Part shown: positions 9,586-21,934 of the stretch, in pieces
How positions within the stretch are numbered: position 1 is the first letter of the stretch
How the letters are laid out: each line of letters begins with the position of its first letter
DNA from: Batkoa obscura
Lineage: Eukaryota; Entomophthoromycota; Entomophthoromycetes; Entomophthorales; Batkoaceae
DNA length: 64,000 nucleotides
Reading direction: 5' to 3'
NCBI GenBank assembly: GCA_030770535.1
Contig: JASVEC010000011.1
Location: 930,001 to 994,000 of the forward strand
Notes under the pieces: model-generated
Databases searched by the model: none
What the model saw: only the letters and a program-made list of their open reading frames with translations
Told to the model about the DNA's origin: nothing
Program-made: the position numbers and the translations under genes

Positions 9586-10361
9586 GACTGGCTCCTTCCT
9601 TTTAATTGTTAAAAAAGGAAGGGCAAACTTGGTTGTAAGTAATAAAGACTTATTATAAAACATTACTTTTGTTTATTTAAAGTATTAACTATTTGCTTTA
9701 TTGCTGAAACTATAATTATTTTTGGGGTAATATTTTATGGTTTATCAGGTACAATATTTAACGCTAACCGGTATCTACACCCAATAGATTTAAAGTTACA
9801 GTTTTTAAGAAAATTTAGATAATTAAAGTGCTATTGTTATAATTATATTATAATCAGTTGTATTATAAAGGGGTATATAATTGTTAGTTAAAGCAGTTAA
9901 GAAACACTTTTACAATTTAGTTTGTGTTAGAGCTATGTTTAAAGGAGGTTATAACAAAAGAGATTTCTTACGATTAAATTTTTAATGGTATACTATTTTA
10001 ACAAGTTTTTTGTTCGAACAACTTTAATTGGGAACTAATAAATTTCCCGCTCCTATTCTGTAAATATATTTTACCTGTTTTTTATTTTCAAAATAGTTTC
10101 AAATAGCAGTACTATATTCTTTAGATAAACATATATATTCATTTATTTTACTCCCATTTCTAATATTTGGTTGTCTGTACACTTTGTATTTTTAATAAAC
10201 TTTGATTATAATGTTATAACTTGGCCATCTAATTTAAATTTAAGTTTAAACTTTTAGCTACATACAAAAATGGTATTTTAGAGTTATTTATTTGAATGAT
10301 AATTGTTTTCATTTTTACTAAATTATTAAATCAATTCTTAAACAGCATCAATTTAATTAAC
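9586..10361. other. Intergenic, no gene seen
   Basis: About 780 bp between two plus-strand genes. An in-frame ATG at 10296 could extend the next gene by 22 residues, a hydrophobic Phe/Leu/Ile-rich stretch. I prefer the ATG at 10362. Confidence 0.5.
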
Positions 10362-11751
10362 ATGCTAAGCAAAGAAGAACTAGACCAAATGTTACTACAT
10401 ATGAAGGACCATGTGGACTGGGGATATGGAGAAGACCCACTTAAGATTATTCAAGAGAGTTTGAAGACTCATTTTAACTGGAAACTTTGGCTCGATTTGA
10501 TCAAACAATTCATTCCAAATATTCACTTAAAGTTAAAAGATTTATATCTGCCAGACATTCACCAAAATGGTGATATTTTTGAACTTGAGTTAAAAAACAT
10601 ATTTTTAAAAGAGCTTTTCTTTGATACTAGAAATGTGGACGTCGCTTTTAAGGATGATAAAGATAACCGCAAACGGCTAATATTTAAATTGTAAGAAAAT
10701 AATCCTATTTAAAATACTGACTAAAGTTTTAAAAGTGATGATATACGGCTAACTGCATTAAACATTGAGTTTAATTTTGATAAAAAGAGTGGTATTCCAC
10801 GTTTTAAAGAGGTATTTTAATTTAATATACAAAGTATTTCTCAATTTTTAGAGTGGTAAACTAGATATTATACTGCCCGAAAAAGGCCTAGCAATTGAAA
10901 TGATATTAGAACTTGAGCCGGATTTACCATTAATTTTACATCAAATCAAAAACTTTGTATTAGATGATAAGGAGCCTTATTCTCCAGGTTTGGGTAATGG
11001 TGTGGATGAAGATTTGTTTGGAAAGATCCTTGATATGCAATGGGAAACAAAAGACGAAAAAGACATAAAGGAAGATTTGATAAAACCAGAGGACTTGGAA
11101 AAGGTAGATGATTTTTCAGACATATTTTCCGAGAATGTTTTTGAAGAAAATAGTACAAATCAAGAAGTAATTATTGATAAAGTAGAGGAAAATTGGGTAG
11201 GCGATTTAACTTTACTAAAGCCTCAGGATATAAACAAAAGCGATGAAAAGGGTCAGTTAGAAAGCAATAGCGCAAATAAGGAGATCGAAAATATATTGAG
11301 TGTTTTAGAAAATGAAGAGAAAAAAGTAAAAGATGCGCCAAGTTTTTGGGCTTGGTTAAAAGGTGACATCGAGGTTGATATGGATTCAAATGAGAGATCT
11401 AATGGGGAGAGCAAAAATCAAAATGATAAAGAAAATATTATTACAAGTGAAAATGACAGTAAAAGTAATACTATGTTGGAATCAAATCAGGCTGTTTCTG
11501 AACAATTGAATGTAAAAGATTTAATAAAAGAAGATGGAAAAATATCTTCGTCTTCAACAAGTATATCAAGTTGTAAAATGAGAGTAGGTTCAATAAAATC
11601 AACGACAACAGGTAGTGAAAATATAAAGAATCCTCAAGTTACTGACCAAAAAGAGCAAAATTCATCATTAAATCAAATGGTATCTTCAGTTGAGATTATA
11701 CCGAAAGTATACCAAGTTAAAGCAAAGTTACATGCGACAAAAAGAGAGTAA
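10362..11751 (+). CDS. Putative HAM1/BPI-fold-like lipid-binding protein
   Basis: Three exons joined by two tiny introns, 10691-10735 (45 nt) and 10812-10851 (40 nt), giving about 434 residues. The first 200 residues show alternating beta-type patterns: LPDIHQNGDIFELELKNIFL, then ALNIEFNFDKKSGIPRFKES, then GKLDIILPEKGLAIEMILEL. The order x-K-x-G-x-P-x-x-x-x-S-G-x-x-D-I-x-L-P-x-x-G-L resembles the C-terminal lipid-binding domain of fungal HAM1-like proteins, themselves related to BPI/LBP tubular folds. The C-terminal half is acidic, Ser/Asn/Lys-rich and probably disordered, with a short aromatic motif SFWAWLKGD. The second splice restores the frame exactly. Family membership is inferred from pattern memory and is moderate; lipid transfer is a guess. 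Confidence 0.5.
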
Positions 11752-12079
11752 ATAATACAATACCACTAATTTTACATAGCTAATTAAATAATTATAGTAA
11801 ATTATATAGGTTTTTAACTCCACTCATAAACCATTTGTTAAAGAGGCATTTACAAAATAGTATACATCAAGTTATACAGGTAACTTTGTTATTAACTAAA
11901 TCTAAATATAATCTAAATTCTTAAGAAATCTATAAAACTATGGTTAAATCAAGTTATGGCTATGGCATATCAAAAATTTCAAACTGTTATGAAATAATTT
12001 AATTTATAAATAAAAAATTGATATTGTTGTTATTATTATTAAATCCTCTTGCTTTTATTACTAGCACTAAAAACTCAAG
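11752..12079. other. Convergent intergenic spacer
   Basis: About 330 bp between the 3' ends of two converging genes. No further feature seen. Confidence 0.6.
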
Positions 12080-14095
12080 TTAAGCGGAATTTAAGTTGTA
12101 AAGTTTAGGTTGAATTAAATCATTTAATACACCTTCAACTAAAGTTTTGACAGTTTCTTTAAGTTTTGTATATTCTTCTTCCAATTTACTAAACTCGAAC
12201 TCTTTAATTTGAGAAGGTTGACACAACTCAGAATAATATTTCAATTTAGGCTCTGTACCACTAGTTCTTAAGGTTAATACTAAAGTTGATTCATTGTGTT
12301 TTAATTGGAATGTAATCATCTGAGTAGATGCAGATACCGGTAAATCAGGCTTGAGATTAGATTTAGAGCTATCGTGGCCAATTGTTAAATCTCTGACATT
12401 AACAATTTCTAATCCACCAGCTGATTTAGGATAGTCCAATTCTGTTGATTCATTAGATGAGTATCTGATCCCATTGAAAATCTTATCGAATATAGTTGCA
12501 TCATTGCAGAAGTAATAGGAATTATAGTCAACGAATACATTATATCTAAGTTAACTTAATTAGTACAACATAGGTTATATAAACAACCCATTACCTATGA
12601 TATAATTCCATAAGATAAGAATAAACTGATTTGTTTTCGTTATTTAGTCTTGTAGCTAATTCAACAAAAGTAACCATAGCTGATATACCATCTTTATCTT
12701 TTACCATATCACCTACCATGTAACCTATAGCTTCTTCAAATGCAAATAATGGCTTTTTGCCTTCTTTTTCTAAGTCCATGGCAGCATTACCCATCCATTT
12801 AAACCCAGTTAAAGTTTCTTTAAATTGAAAACCTTCTTTCTCACCCATAGAAGAAATCATTTTTGATGATACAGTACTTGCAATCATTACCGCATTTGAT
12901 TCTTTAAACTTATTTAGAGATAATTAATATATTGTTACTATCATCTTACCTTTTCCTCTATGTTTTTCCCATACCTGTGCAGCTAATAAAGTACCAATTT
13001 GGTTACCGGTGTATTGAATCCATCTGCCATCAGACAACTTTTCAGCACATGCAAAACGATCAGCATCAGGATCATTAGCTAAAACATATTGTGCTCCTTC
13101 CTTCTCAGCTTGTTCTAATGCTAAGTTTAATGCACCTTTTTCTTCTGGATTTGGGAATGGCACAGTTGGGAAATCTGGATCACAATCATACTATACGCTA
13201 TTAAAATTTTGCATTGAAATCATGAAATTTATTACCTGTTGTGCGACCTTAATGAATTTGTTTTCTGGAACATTGAACTTTTCAAATGCGAATTTAGCAG
13301 CTGGGCCACCTACTCCATGCATGGCAGTATAAACAAATTTTGGAATAGTTGAAAATTTATTATTTAAATTGGCACCAAACATTGATAATCCCTTTAAGTC
13401 TTCAAAATATTTTTCATAAATACTCTTGTAAGGATCGGTGCATAAATCAGATTCATCACATAATGAGGTATCCCAACACCAAGGCATTGCATTATTTTCT
13501 ATTTCTTTAGCAATTCCTTTATCATGAGGTTCAACAATTTGGCAGGCATTTTCCCAATAAACTTTATATCCATTATCTAACTTTGGATTATGAGAAGCCG
13601 TAATCATAACACCACATGCTGCACCTAATTCTTTGATACCAAATGGTACTAATGGAGTGTGAACAAGTTTGCTATATAGATAGACTTTAAAGCCCTTAGT
13701 TAAGAAGGCAGCAGCAGTTAACTTGGCGAATCTTTCTGAATTATAACGATGATCATAACCAATCACAATTCCTCTTGATAAAGCGTCTTTAACTGTCTTA
13801 CTTACATACTCACTTAATCCTTGACTTGCTTGTATAACAGTTAAATCATTCATTCTGGAAAAACCTCCTTCCATTCTAGCACGTAATCCTTTATTTTACA
13901 TTAGTCAAAATAAATAGGTTGAAAATTTCAATTACCAGCAGTCCCAAATGTAATAGGTTCTCTTAATAACTCTTCTAATTTTTGGAAGTTTTGCTCTTTT
14001 AATAAGTCATCTATATATTTTAAAGTAGTTGGATTCTAAAAAAGTATAAATATAGTAAAGAAACATAACAGTATACTTACTTTATCTAAACGCAT
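12080..14095 (-). CDS. PGM2: PGM2-type phosphopentomutase / phosphoglucomutase
   Basis: Alpha-D-phosphohexomutase that interconverts ribose-1-P and ribose-5-P (and glucose-1-P/6-P) in the cytosol; the yeast counterpart is PGM3/PRM15. Six exons, with introns at 14036-14080, 13889-13935, 13191-13235, 12902-12949 and 12546-12594, all 45-49 nt. Landmarks: FGTAGLRARM with FSRMND, the phosphoserine loop [16 protein letters not shown], the metal loop NDPDADRFA, the sugar loop [13 protein letters not shown], and the phosphate loop [13 protein letters not shown]. From the ATG at 14095 (MRLDK) the joined frame is 593 residues. An upstream ATG at 14166 encodes a family-like helix (IQELAKE), but two extra bases (the TT excess around 14099-14102) put it out of frame with WMRLDK. 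So either the sequence carries an indel or translation starts at 14095. Confidence 0.93.
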
Positions 14096-14166
14096 CCATT
14101 CTTTAGCTAACTCTTGGATAGTTGAATCCTTAAAGTCAATTTTATATTGTTGAATTCCACTCATAA

Positions 14167-14762
14167 TTGAATTTTTATAAAAATATTTCGTTTGATGTTT
14201 TTTAAACTTTTTATATCCTTGAAATTGGAAAAATTTGATTGGAGAACAAAATTATACATTTTATTAATAAAATTTAAAAATAATCACATCCTGTGAAAAT
14301 ATGACTTAGGTTATTTGTAAATAATTCTTCTCTAATAGATTATTGTAATACTTTACTTTAAACATGTTGACAGTTTGAATTGCTTTATATACTGATTTTT
14401 AGAAATAAACTAGAAGTGAGTGACGTTTTTAAATAGATATTCAAATGATGTAACTTATATCATTTTATAATTTTGAGTCAACTAATATGGCTTTTGATAT
14501 ATAGTTCTATAGTATTTTTGTTTATTTAAATGATCTAAAAGAGAATTCTAGATAATACTAAAGAATATGCTCTATTATAAGTAATATATTATTTACGATA
14601 TTATCTTGTTTATCAAATAAGTAATCTCATATGATTCTAATTGGTTAAAAATAACCCAAATTTTCAAAAACGGAATTTGAAACCAAAGAACGAACTGCCA
14701 ATCAAAAGCGCTTTATAGTCTCCACAATTGAAGCTAACCATTACAGTTTAAAAATAAATCAA
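14167..14762. promoter_or_regulatory. Divergent promoter region, PGM2 / SGF29
   Basis: About 600 bp between divergent genes, AT-rich, with no recognised motif or RNA gene. It presumably carries both promoters. Confidence 0.45.
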
Positions 14763-15992
14763 ATGGATGAAGGAAACCGGTATACTCGCTCAAAGCATAT
14801 GGATAATCGAAAAGATTTAGTTATATGGGAAAGATTCAATAATAATATATCTACTTTGAAGTCACTTCGAGTTGAAAATGATGCATATTTACTTGCTGTT
14901 AGAGAATTTAAAACAAAAATGGATGAAACAACAGGTAATGAAAAAAAAATTAAAATATTAGTTTGTTAACTGTTATTAGTTCCAGAAACCAAGTTGAAGA
15001 ATGAAAAAAGGTTTATTAGTTTAATTAAAGAAAGTAAGCTTTCAAATAAGAGGATAAGAGAGTAAATATAAAATTAAATTTCAGAAATTGCCTTATTCAT
15101 AAATTTGTAGAAAAATTCAGGAATTAAGAGAGGATATTAAAACAATTGAAATTATGCGTGATAGAGATGATTATAGTATAATACCAGGTAATAAGTAAAT
15201 AATATAATAATTCACAATTCTAAGTTTAAATAGAGATTGGATCGATTTCAACTCAAAAAAGAACTATTAATCATAAAGAGCAAGCTATTAAGCATGAAAA
15301 ACCATTTAGTAAATCTAGAAAGTTCGATATATTAGAATTAAAATTGAAGTTTACTAAATGCATTTTAGAACTGTCCCGCAAGCAATAGGATTTATTCCAA
15401 ATGGTTCAAAGGTATTTGCTTTGCTTAATATACAGAATTGATGTTAACAACATAGGATCCAGGTGGTTGCTAAAATGGTTGATTCCGATGACCCTAACCA
15501 AGAATGGATACTTGCCAATGTAATTCATTATTATCCAGAAAAAAACAGGTAACATAAAATGGTAAAATTTTACTAGTTTTAAATATAATATTTAGATATC
15601 AAATCGAAGACGCAGAAGTGGACGACGATGGGCAAAAAACGTAACTTTTTATTCTTATTTTAAGTATAGGCATTAAATAGTTTAGTAAATATATATTACC
15701 AACAAAATATGTAATCCCACTTGAAACAAAAGAATTAAACCATGAGTTTCCTGTTGGTCATGAAGTTTTGGCTTTATATCCTAATACCACTTGCTTTTAT
15801 AAAGCTACTGTTAAAGCTCTTCCTTCTCAGGTATTTATTTTAGAAAAATATAGTATTAATTAATAACATTTTTAATAGAATCGCAGTAAAGGACATCATT
15901 TGAACCATTATATGGTGTTATTTGAAGATGATGATGATACTGAACGTTGGGTTGAGAAAAACATGGTTTTAGATATGCCAAATATTGTATGA
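14763..15992 (+). CDS. SGF29: SGF29, tandem-Tudor subunit of SAGA
   Basis: Chromatin reader of the SAGA acetyltransferase complex that binds H3K4me2/3. I trace nine exons with introns of about 45-55 nt. The first ones are 14935-14985, 15062-15110 and one starting at 15188; one intron probably uses a weak GTTCGA donor near 15323. The N-terminal half is a charged coiled coil. The C-terminal half is the SGF29_C double Tudor domain: VAKMV then DSDDPNQEWILANVIHYYP, YQIEDAEVDDDG, KYVIPLE, ALYPNTTCFYKATV and VLFEDDDD. The two Tyr of ALYP...CFY and the Phe of VLFED correspond to the human aromatic cage (Y238, Y245, F264), and the Asp pair before QEWI corresponds to the H3A1 pocket. All are kept. Last codons LDMPNIV then TGA. 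Confidence 0.93.
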
Positions 15993-16574
15993 AGTTACTT
16001 TTTTTCATTTTGTTCTTATTACCCTGCTTATTATTTAATTATGTTTATTATTTAAACAACTCGACTTTTGTTCTATTTTTAAGGTTATTATATTCTTATA
16101 CAGTAACTTTGGAAATAAGGGCTACCTTTGCAATCACTTTTTTATACCAAATAAACAAAGTGATAGCTGCTCATTATTTTGATTATTTTGTAATACTTAT
16201 AAAAGTTAAAGTAGAATATCATTTATTTATCAAATTCGGTGGGAAGCAGGTGTACAAACCATGCTATTATAAAAGATAATAAATTATCGAAGACTTTACA
16301 ATAGAAACTAGTAGATACATTATTATAATTTATACTATAGTTTAATGGCCTTTATATACTATACTATTGTTGGTTTATACATTTTACCACAATATCTTGA
16401 ATTATTTTTGATAACTGTAAATTAAAAAATTAATATATAAGATAAACAGGGGCCGGAATCTGGCTTTAAGTTATTATCTGTTTATAACCTTTTAGGTTAT
16501 TAATAATGAATTCGTTTTAAAAAATAATTGAGCATTTGAATATATAAATATAAAAAAAGCTTAAAGATCTATAT
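15993..16574. other. Convergent spacer SGF29 / FAP7
   Basis: About 580 bp. A 96-codon frame overlapping the SGF29 stop is hydrophobic AT-rich noise. No supported feature. Confidence 0.55.
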
Positions 16575-17183
<609 letters not shown>

Positions 17184-17524
17184 TTCTGTTTGACAGCAAA
17201 AAAATTTTACGCCTTGGTAGATTTTATTAATTTACGCAGCACAGCTAAATTGACTTTATGCTTTTATTTATCAAATAAATATAGTTGATATACTATATTG
17301 GTACAACGAAAATAACAGCAGCAGCAATAGCAACGAGCTTATAGTCTCTGTAAATATATATATATACTACTAATAATATATTGATCTAATAGTGTGAAGT
17401 TTTAAACGATATACAAATGTTTGTAGCTTAGGAACTATGATTTCACAAAATTTGCAACTGATAAAAAGTGTCAAAAATTTCTCATAAACTTACCTTTATT
17501 TTTGAAAAGGAAATAATAGCCAAT
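17184..17524. promoter_or_regulatory. Divergent promoter region, FAP7 / eRF3
   Basis: 340 bp shared upstream region of two translation/ribosome genes. It contains a short GCAGCAGCAATAGCA stretch and a TA-rich run around 17360. No motif I can name with confidence. Confidence 0.45.
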
Positions 17525-19678
17525 ATGAGCGGAGTACCAACTAAAGATGACACCCCAGAACAAATTGCCGAAAAATTAAAAGCTTCCTTGAATATCAATG
17601 CTAATAGCTTTATACCAAATGCTAAAGCTAAAGAGTTTGTGCCTTCATGGATGAACAAACCGGCTTCAAATGCATCTAAATCAGGTATTTTGCTTGCAAA
17701 TTTTTTAAAAACTTTACTTATATTTTAGTATCCATTGGATCTAGTGGCCCAGCGAAAACACGTATTTTGTTTATAATTTTACTTTGAACTGTTTTTAATA
17801 TTTTAGTATCTATCGGTTCAAGCGCTCCAGCTAAGGCTCGTAAGTACAATTTTACAGCTAAATGATTTTGCTAACTTTTTAAAAGTATCTATTGGTGGAA
17901 ATTCAGCCGAACCAGCTCCAGTAAAGAAAACTGAAGAGCCAAAACCAGCTCCTACCAAAGCTCCAGTAAGCAAAGCACCAGCTCCTACCCTCAAAGCTCC
18001 AGTAAGTAACATAACTGCAGAAAAGCAATCATTGAAGGATGAAATTGAAGCTGAAGATGAGTTAGCTCAAGAATTTTTAGAAGAAATTACCAAAGAACAT
18101 CTCAACGTTATTTTCATGGGTCATGTGGGTAAGTGGAACTATATTTATTTTTTGAGTTAATTATAATATTTTAAAAGATGCTGGAAAATCTACTATGGGT
18201 GGTAACATTCTGTAAGTATTATGATATTTTGTAAAATATAAATACCTAATGAATTCCATAGTTTCCTCACTGGTATGGTAGATAAGCGTACTATGGAGAA
18301 ATATGAGCGTGAAGCTAAAGAAGCAGGTCGTGAATCTTGGTATTTATCATGGGCTCTTGATTTAAACAGCGAAGAGCGTGCTAAAGTAAACATAGCATTA
18401 TGATATTATAGTAAACTAATAAAAATTTCAGGGTAAAACTGTCGAATGTGGTAAGGCTTACTTTGAAACTGAGAAGCGTAGATACACTATTTTAGATGCC
18501 CCGGGCCACAAAAATTACGTACCTTCTATGTTAGGTGGAGCTTCTCAAGCTGATGTCGGTATCTTGGTAAGTATTGAAATGCAATTGGATTCCTTTTAAT
18601 TTTCGCTTCACTTTAGGTCATTTCAGCTCGTAAAGGAGAGTTCGAAACCGGTTTTGAGCGTGGAGGTCAAACTAGAGAACATGCTGTTTTAGCTAAAACT
18701 TCTGGTGTTAACAAACTTTGTGTAGCAGTTAATAAGATGGATGACCCTACAGTGAACTGGGATCAAGTCAGATACCAAGAAATTGTTGATAAATTAACCC
18801 CTTTCCTTAAGAGTAGTGGTTATAATCCTAAGACTGATGTTGAATTCATCCCTGTTTCTGGATATACTGGTGCTAACTTAAAGGATCGTTTGGCACCTGG
18901 AGTATGTAGCTTCTATAATGGACCATCCCTTATAGAGTACCTTGATAATATTAAAACCACTGAGCGTAAAGTCAATGCTCCCTTTATGATGCCAATTATG
19001 GAAAAGTTTAAGGATATGGGAACTGTTGTCACTGGTAAGATCGAATCAGGTCATATTAAGAAAGGGCAAAATCTCTTATTGATGCCTAACAATCGTAAAG
19101 TTGAAGTATCTGGTATCTGGTTAGAGGAAGATGAAGTTGAAGTTTCAATCTGTGGTGACAATGTACGTATTCGTCTTAATGGAATTGACGAAAAGGATAT
19201 TATGCCTGGTTTCGTTCTTTGCTCAGCAAAGAATCCAGTTAAAGCATCAACTACTTTCCGTGCACAGTTGGTAATCGTAGAAACAAAGAATATCATTTGT
19301 GCAGGCTACGGTGCAATTCTTCATCTTCATTCAATCACCGAAGAAGTTTCATTAACCGTAAGGTTTTTTATTTTTTTATTTTATGATTTATAATACTGTT
19401 TAGAAATTGCTACATTTGATTGATAAAAAAACTGGTCGTAAGTCTAAGAGACCACCTCCATTTATCAAGAAGGGCCAAAAGGTGATTGTTGAACTTGAAA
19501 CTACTGGTGTCATTTGTATGGAAGCTTTTACAGATTATCCACAATTAGGACGTTTTACTCTTCGTGATGAAGGTAAGTTGACTTTTTTTATTTCTATGTA
19601 AATTACTAAATTTTTTAAGGTAAAACTGTTGCTATTGGAAAAATTACTGAAGTAATTGAATGTGAAGATAAAGCCTAA
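17525..19678 (+). CDS. SUP35: Translation termination factor eRF3 (GTPase)
   Basis: eRF3 partners eRF1 in stop-codon recognition and peptide release. Ten exons joining to 576 residues. The N-terminus has two overlapping PAM2 motifs (residues 22-40, LNINANSFIP then AKEFVPSW) that should bind the MLLE domain of poly(A)-binding protein, as in animal eRF3. There is no Gln/Asn-rich prion domain like that of yeast Sup35. Exons 2 (17729-17761) and 3 (17807-17839) are both exactly 33 nt, share phase, and encode near-identical SIGSS-PAK repeats. The P-loop GHVDAGKST is split between exon 4 and the 34-nt exon 5 (18178-18211). Other G motifs: switch I, DAPGH, NKMDD and SGYTG. Domain III with GRFTLRDEG contacts eRF1. 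ATG at 17525 chosen; the frame upstream lacks an ATG. Confidence 0.96.
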
Positions 19679-20116
19679 GCTCTCAAAATAAGATTTCTGT
19701 TATAGATTAAATCCAGTAGTAAAGATTAAACTATTTTTATGTTATATTTGTTTTTTTTATGCTTTTGAGTTTAAATGTATATTGTACAAATTTACGTTGA
19801 TGTATGATAGTAGACTTATAATGCTCCTAAAATATAAGACAACTTAGTATATAATTTGGGACTACATAATTTAAGATATTTTATTAGAAGCTACTTAAAA
19901 TCTAATGCCAAAAAATTCATTAGGCGCTAAAATTTTACTCTCAAAGAGTCAGCACAACTTGTATTTGAAAATAGATATAAATTACATAAATATTTAAATT
20001 TATTTTCTTAAAGCAACATATATTTTATTATCACTTTATAACATATACAAATAAAGAATCATTTAATTTTAACAAGGAAATTCATTTGAAGCAGATACAA
20101 CCTAGTATTATCTTTT
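19679..20116. other. Convergent spacer eRF3 / ETFRF1
   Basis: About 440 bp, AT-rich, nothing recognised. Confidence 0.55.
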
Positions 20117-20359
20117 TCAATCATAATATCTTTCCTTAACAGTCCTATACTTTTTAAGAAAATAAAGCGCTTCCAATTCCTTAATGATAAACTGACCATG
20201 TTTAATCGCTTTATCAATGTCTTCCTTTGATTCTAACTCCTGATTCTTTTGGAACCCCGATTTTAATTTGTCCTTAAAATAATTGTAGCCTTTAGGGTAT
20301 TCCTTCCCCATATACAACAGTTGTTTATATAAATTGATTACTTCGCTGCGTCGATACAT
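20117..20359 (-). CDS. ETFRF1: ETFRF1 / LYRM5-like LYR-motif mitochondrial protein
   Basis: Single-exon 80-residue protein of the LYR family (Complex1_LYR). The LYR-type motif appears as VINLYKQLLYMGKEYPKGYN (residues 7-26), followed by FKDKLKSGFQKN, and the C-terminus IIKELEALYFLKKYRTVKER is nearly the same as in human LYRM5/ETFRF1. That protein binds electron transfer flavoprotein in the mitochondrial matrix and displaces its FAD. Length and both signature blocks agree well. LYR proteins often lack an obvious presequence, as here. Confidence 0.9.
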   Translation of the reverse strand: MYRRSEVINLYKQLLYMGKEYPKGYNYFKDKLKSGFQKNQELESKEDIDKAIKHGQFIIKELEALYFLKKYRTVKERYYD

Positions 20360-20526
20360 TATTGATAAAGCATATTTCTATTTTACGTCATGTTTTTTAT
20401 ATTCAACCTAATAGCCAATAAAGTTAGCTGACTTAATCAGTGAAATTATTACATAAATTTGATTTTATAAGTATTCCTCTGATAACTATTAGTTTTATTT
20501 TTTTAAAATATCATTTCAATTAAACA

Positions 20527-21934
20527 ATGTCTTTCTGGTACGATCCAACTAAGCCCAAAGAAGCTATCCAATTGTCTGATGACCTTCAAATGCCAATCTT
20601 AATTTTCGTTAAAGGTATTGTACTATTTATACAGTTGTTTTCAGATTATATTATTTATTGTTACTTTTTATTGACAAATAACTAAATCTATTTTAGATGA
20701 TAGTCCAATATCAAATCAGATGGAAGAAATATTCGACTCTGGGAAAGTAAACAACTTAATAATTGTATTTATTATTTAATACATCTCTAGGCAAACCATG
20801 TTATTGAAGGGAAATATATTGCTTTAAAATTGACCCATAACACCGAAGAATTTAAAGAGTTATCAGAAACAGTAACTATACCAAAGGTCCCTAGTATATC
20901 TATATTTATGTAATTAATAGTTAGTTTATAAACAATTTAACCTTACAACCATTTTTTAAAGTGAAAGAAATATACGGGCCTTAATTGACGAAGTTAATCA
21001 AGGAGCGCCAAAATTAATAGAGGATTTAAGCACTGCTCTTAATATGATCAAAAGAATTGATCAAGGAGAAGACATTTCCAGTCTACAGGCCTCTATGGAA
21101 GGTAGTTCTAATACTTTAAATTTAAAACCTCTCACTGCTGAAGAAAAAGAGAAAAAGAAGGAAGAGTAATAATTTATTGATTTCCTAATATACTCAAATT
21201 TTTTATTTAAAACAGATTAAAGACAAAATTGGAACAACGCAGAGTAGAAAGATTAGCAAAAGAAAAAGAAGTAATGGATCAGTAGCTAATTTAATACAAG
21301 CTAACATGTTTTTAGGAAGAGAAAGCCAGAGAAGCTAGTAGAAGAAACATGGGAAAAGAAATATCATCGGCAAAGAAAGACCTACAAGACAAGGAAGCTA
21401 AATTAATTTTAGACAATAAAATTAGGGAGAAAAAGGAGGAACAAGAAGCAAGAAGAAGAATCAAAGAACAGATTGCTCAAGATAAAGCTGAACGTGCTGC
21501 TCAACGTTTGAAAAGTAAAGCTGCTATTAGTCAACAACAAACTTTAGAAGCTGATTCCAATGCTACAGCACCTAAACCAAGTTCTTCCAGCTCAAGGTAA
21601 ATAAATCATCTTGCTAATAAGCTGCTAAGTAACAATTTATAGTACACCAACAATAAGTAAATTAAGTATTCGTTTATTGGATGGTAGTGTCCAAAGAGCT
21701 GAGTTTAAACCTGATGACACCTTGAAGACGGTTATCGATCATATTGCAAATAATTTTATTAGCGGACAAAACTTTCAATTGTCATTATCCTATCCGATGA
21801 AATTGTTTACTAAAGATGATGAGAACTCTACTTTATTATCGCTCGGGCTTTGTCCCTCTAATTCATTGGTAGTGAAGGTATAAAAATTCGTTCATTTATT
21901 GCTAAATATTAACTAAATTTATTAGAAAGCATAA
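20527..21934 (+). CDS. UBXN4: UBX-domain protein, UBXN4/UBXD2 type
   Basis: Cdc48/p97 adaptor of the ERAD-linked UBXN4 type. About eight exons. The N-terminus is a thioredoxin-like UAS fold (FWYDPTKPKEAIQLSDDLQM, PILIFVKDDSP, TIPKVPSISIF). A long Lys/Glu/Arg coiled coil follows (RVERLAKEKE, RRNMGKEISSAK, RRRIKEQIAQDKAERA), then a Ser/Pro linker, and the UBX domain (ISKLSIRLLDGSVQRAEF to LCPSNSLVVK). The UBX loop that contacts p97 usually reads FPR; here it is YPM, a conservative change. The last exon is tiny: an intron after Lys (GTATAA... to TTATTAG) leads to AAAGCATAA, ending in KA; read-through would end in KV. Animal UBXN4 has a membrane hairpin after the UBX domain, which is absent here. 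Confidence 0.85.

Noticed and set aside
15350-15369. A 20-nt micro-intron in SGF29
   Set aside because: A 47-nt intron beginning GTTCGA gives the same frame with a normal length for this genome, though with a weak donor.
15989-16279. 96-codon hydrophobic frame overlapping the SGF29 stop
   Set aside because: Phe/Leu/Tyr-rich as expected from AT-rich DNA, no homology pattern, no separate promoter space.
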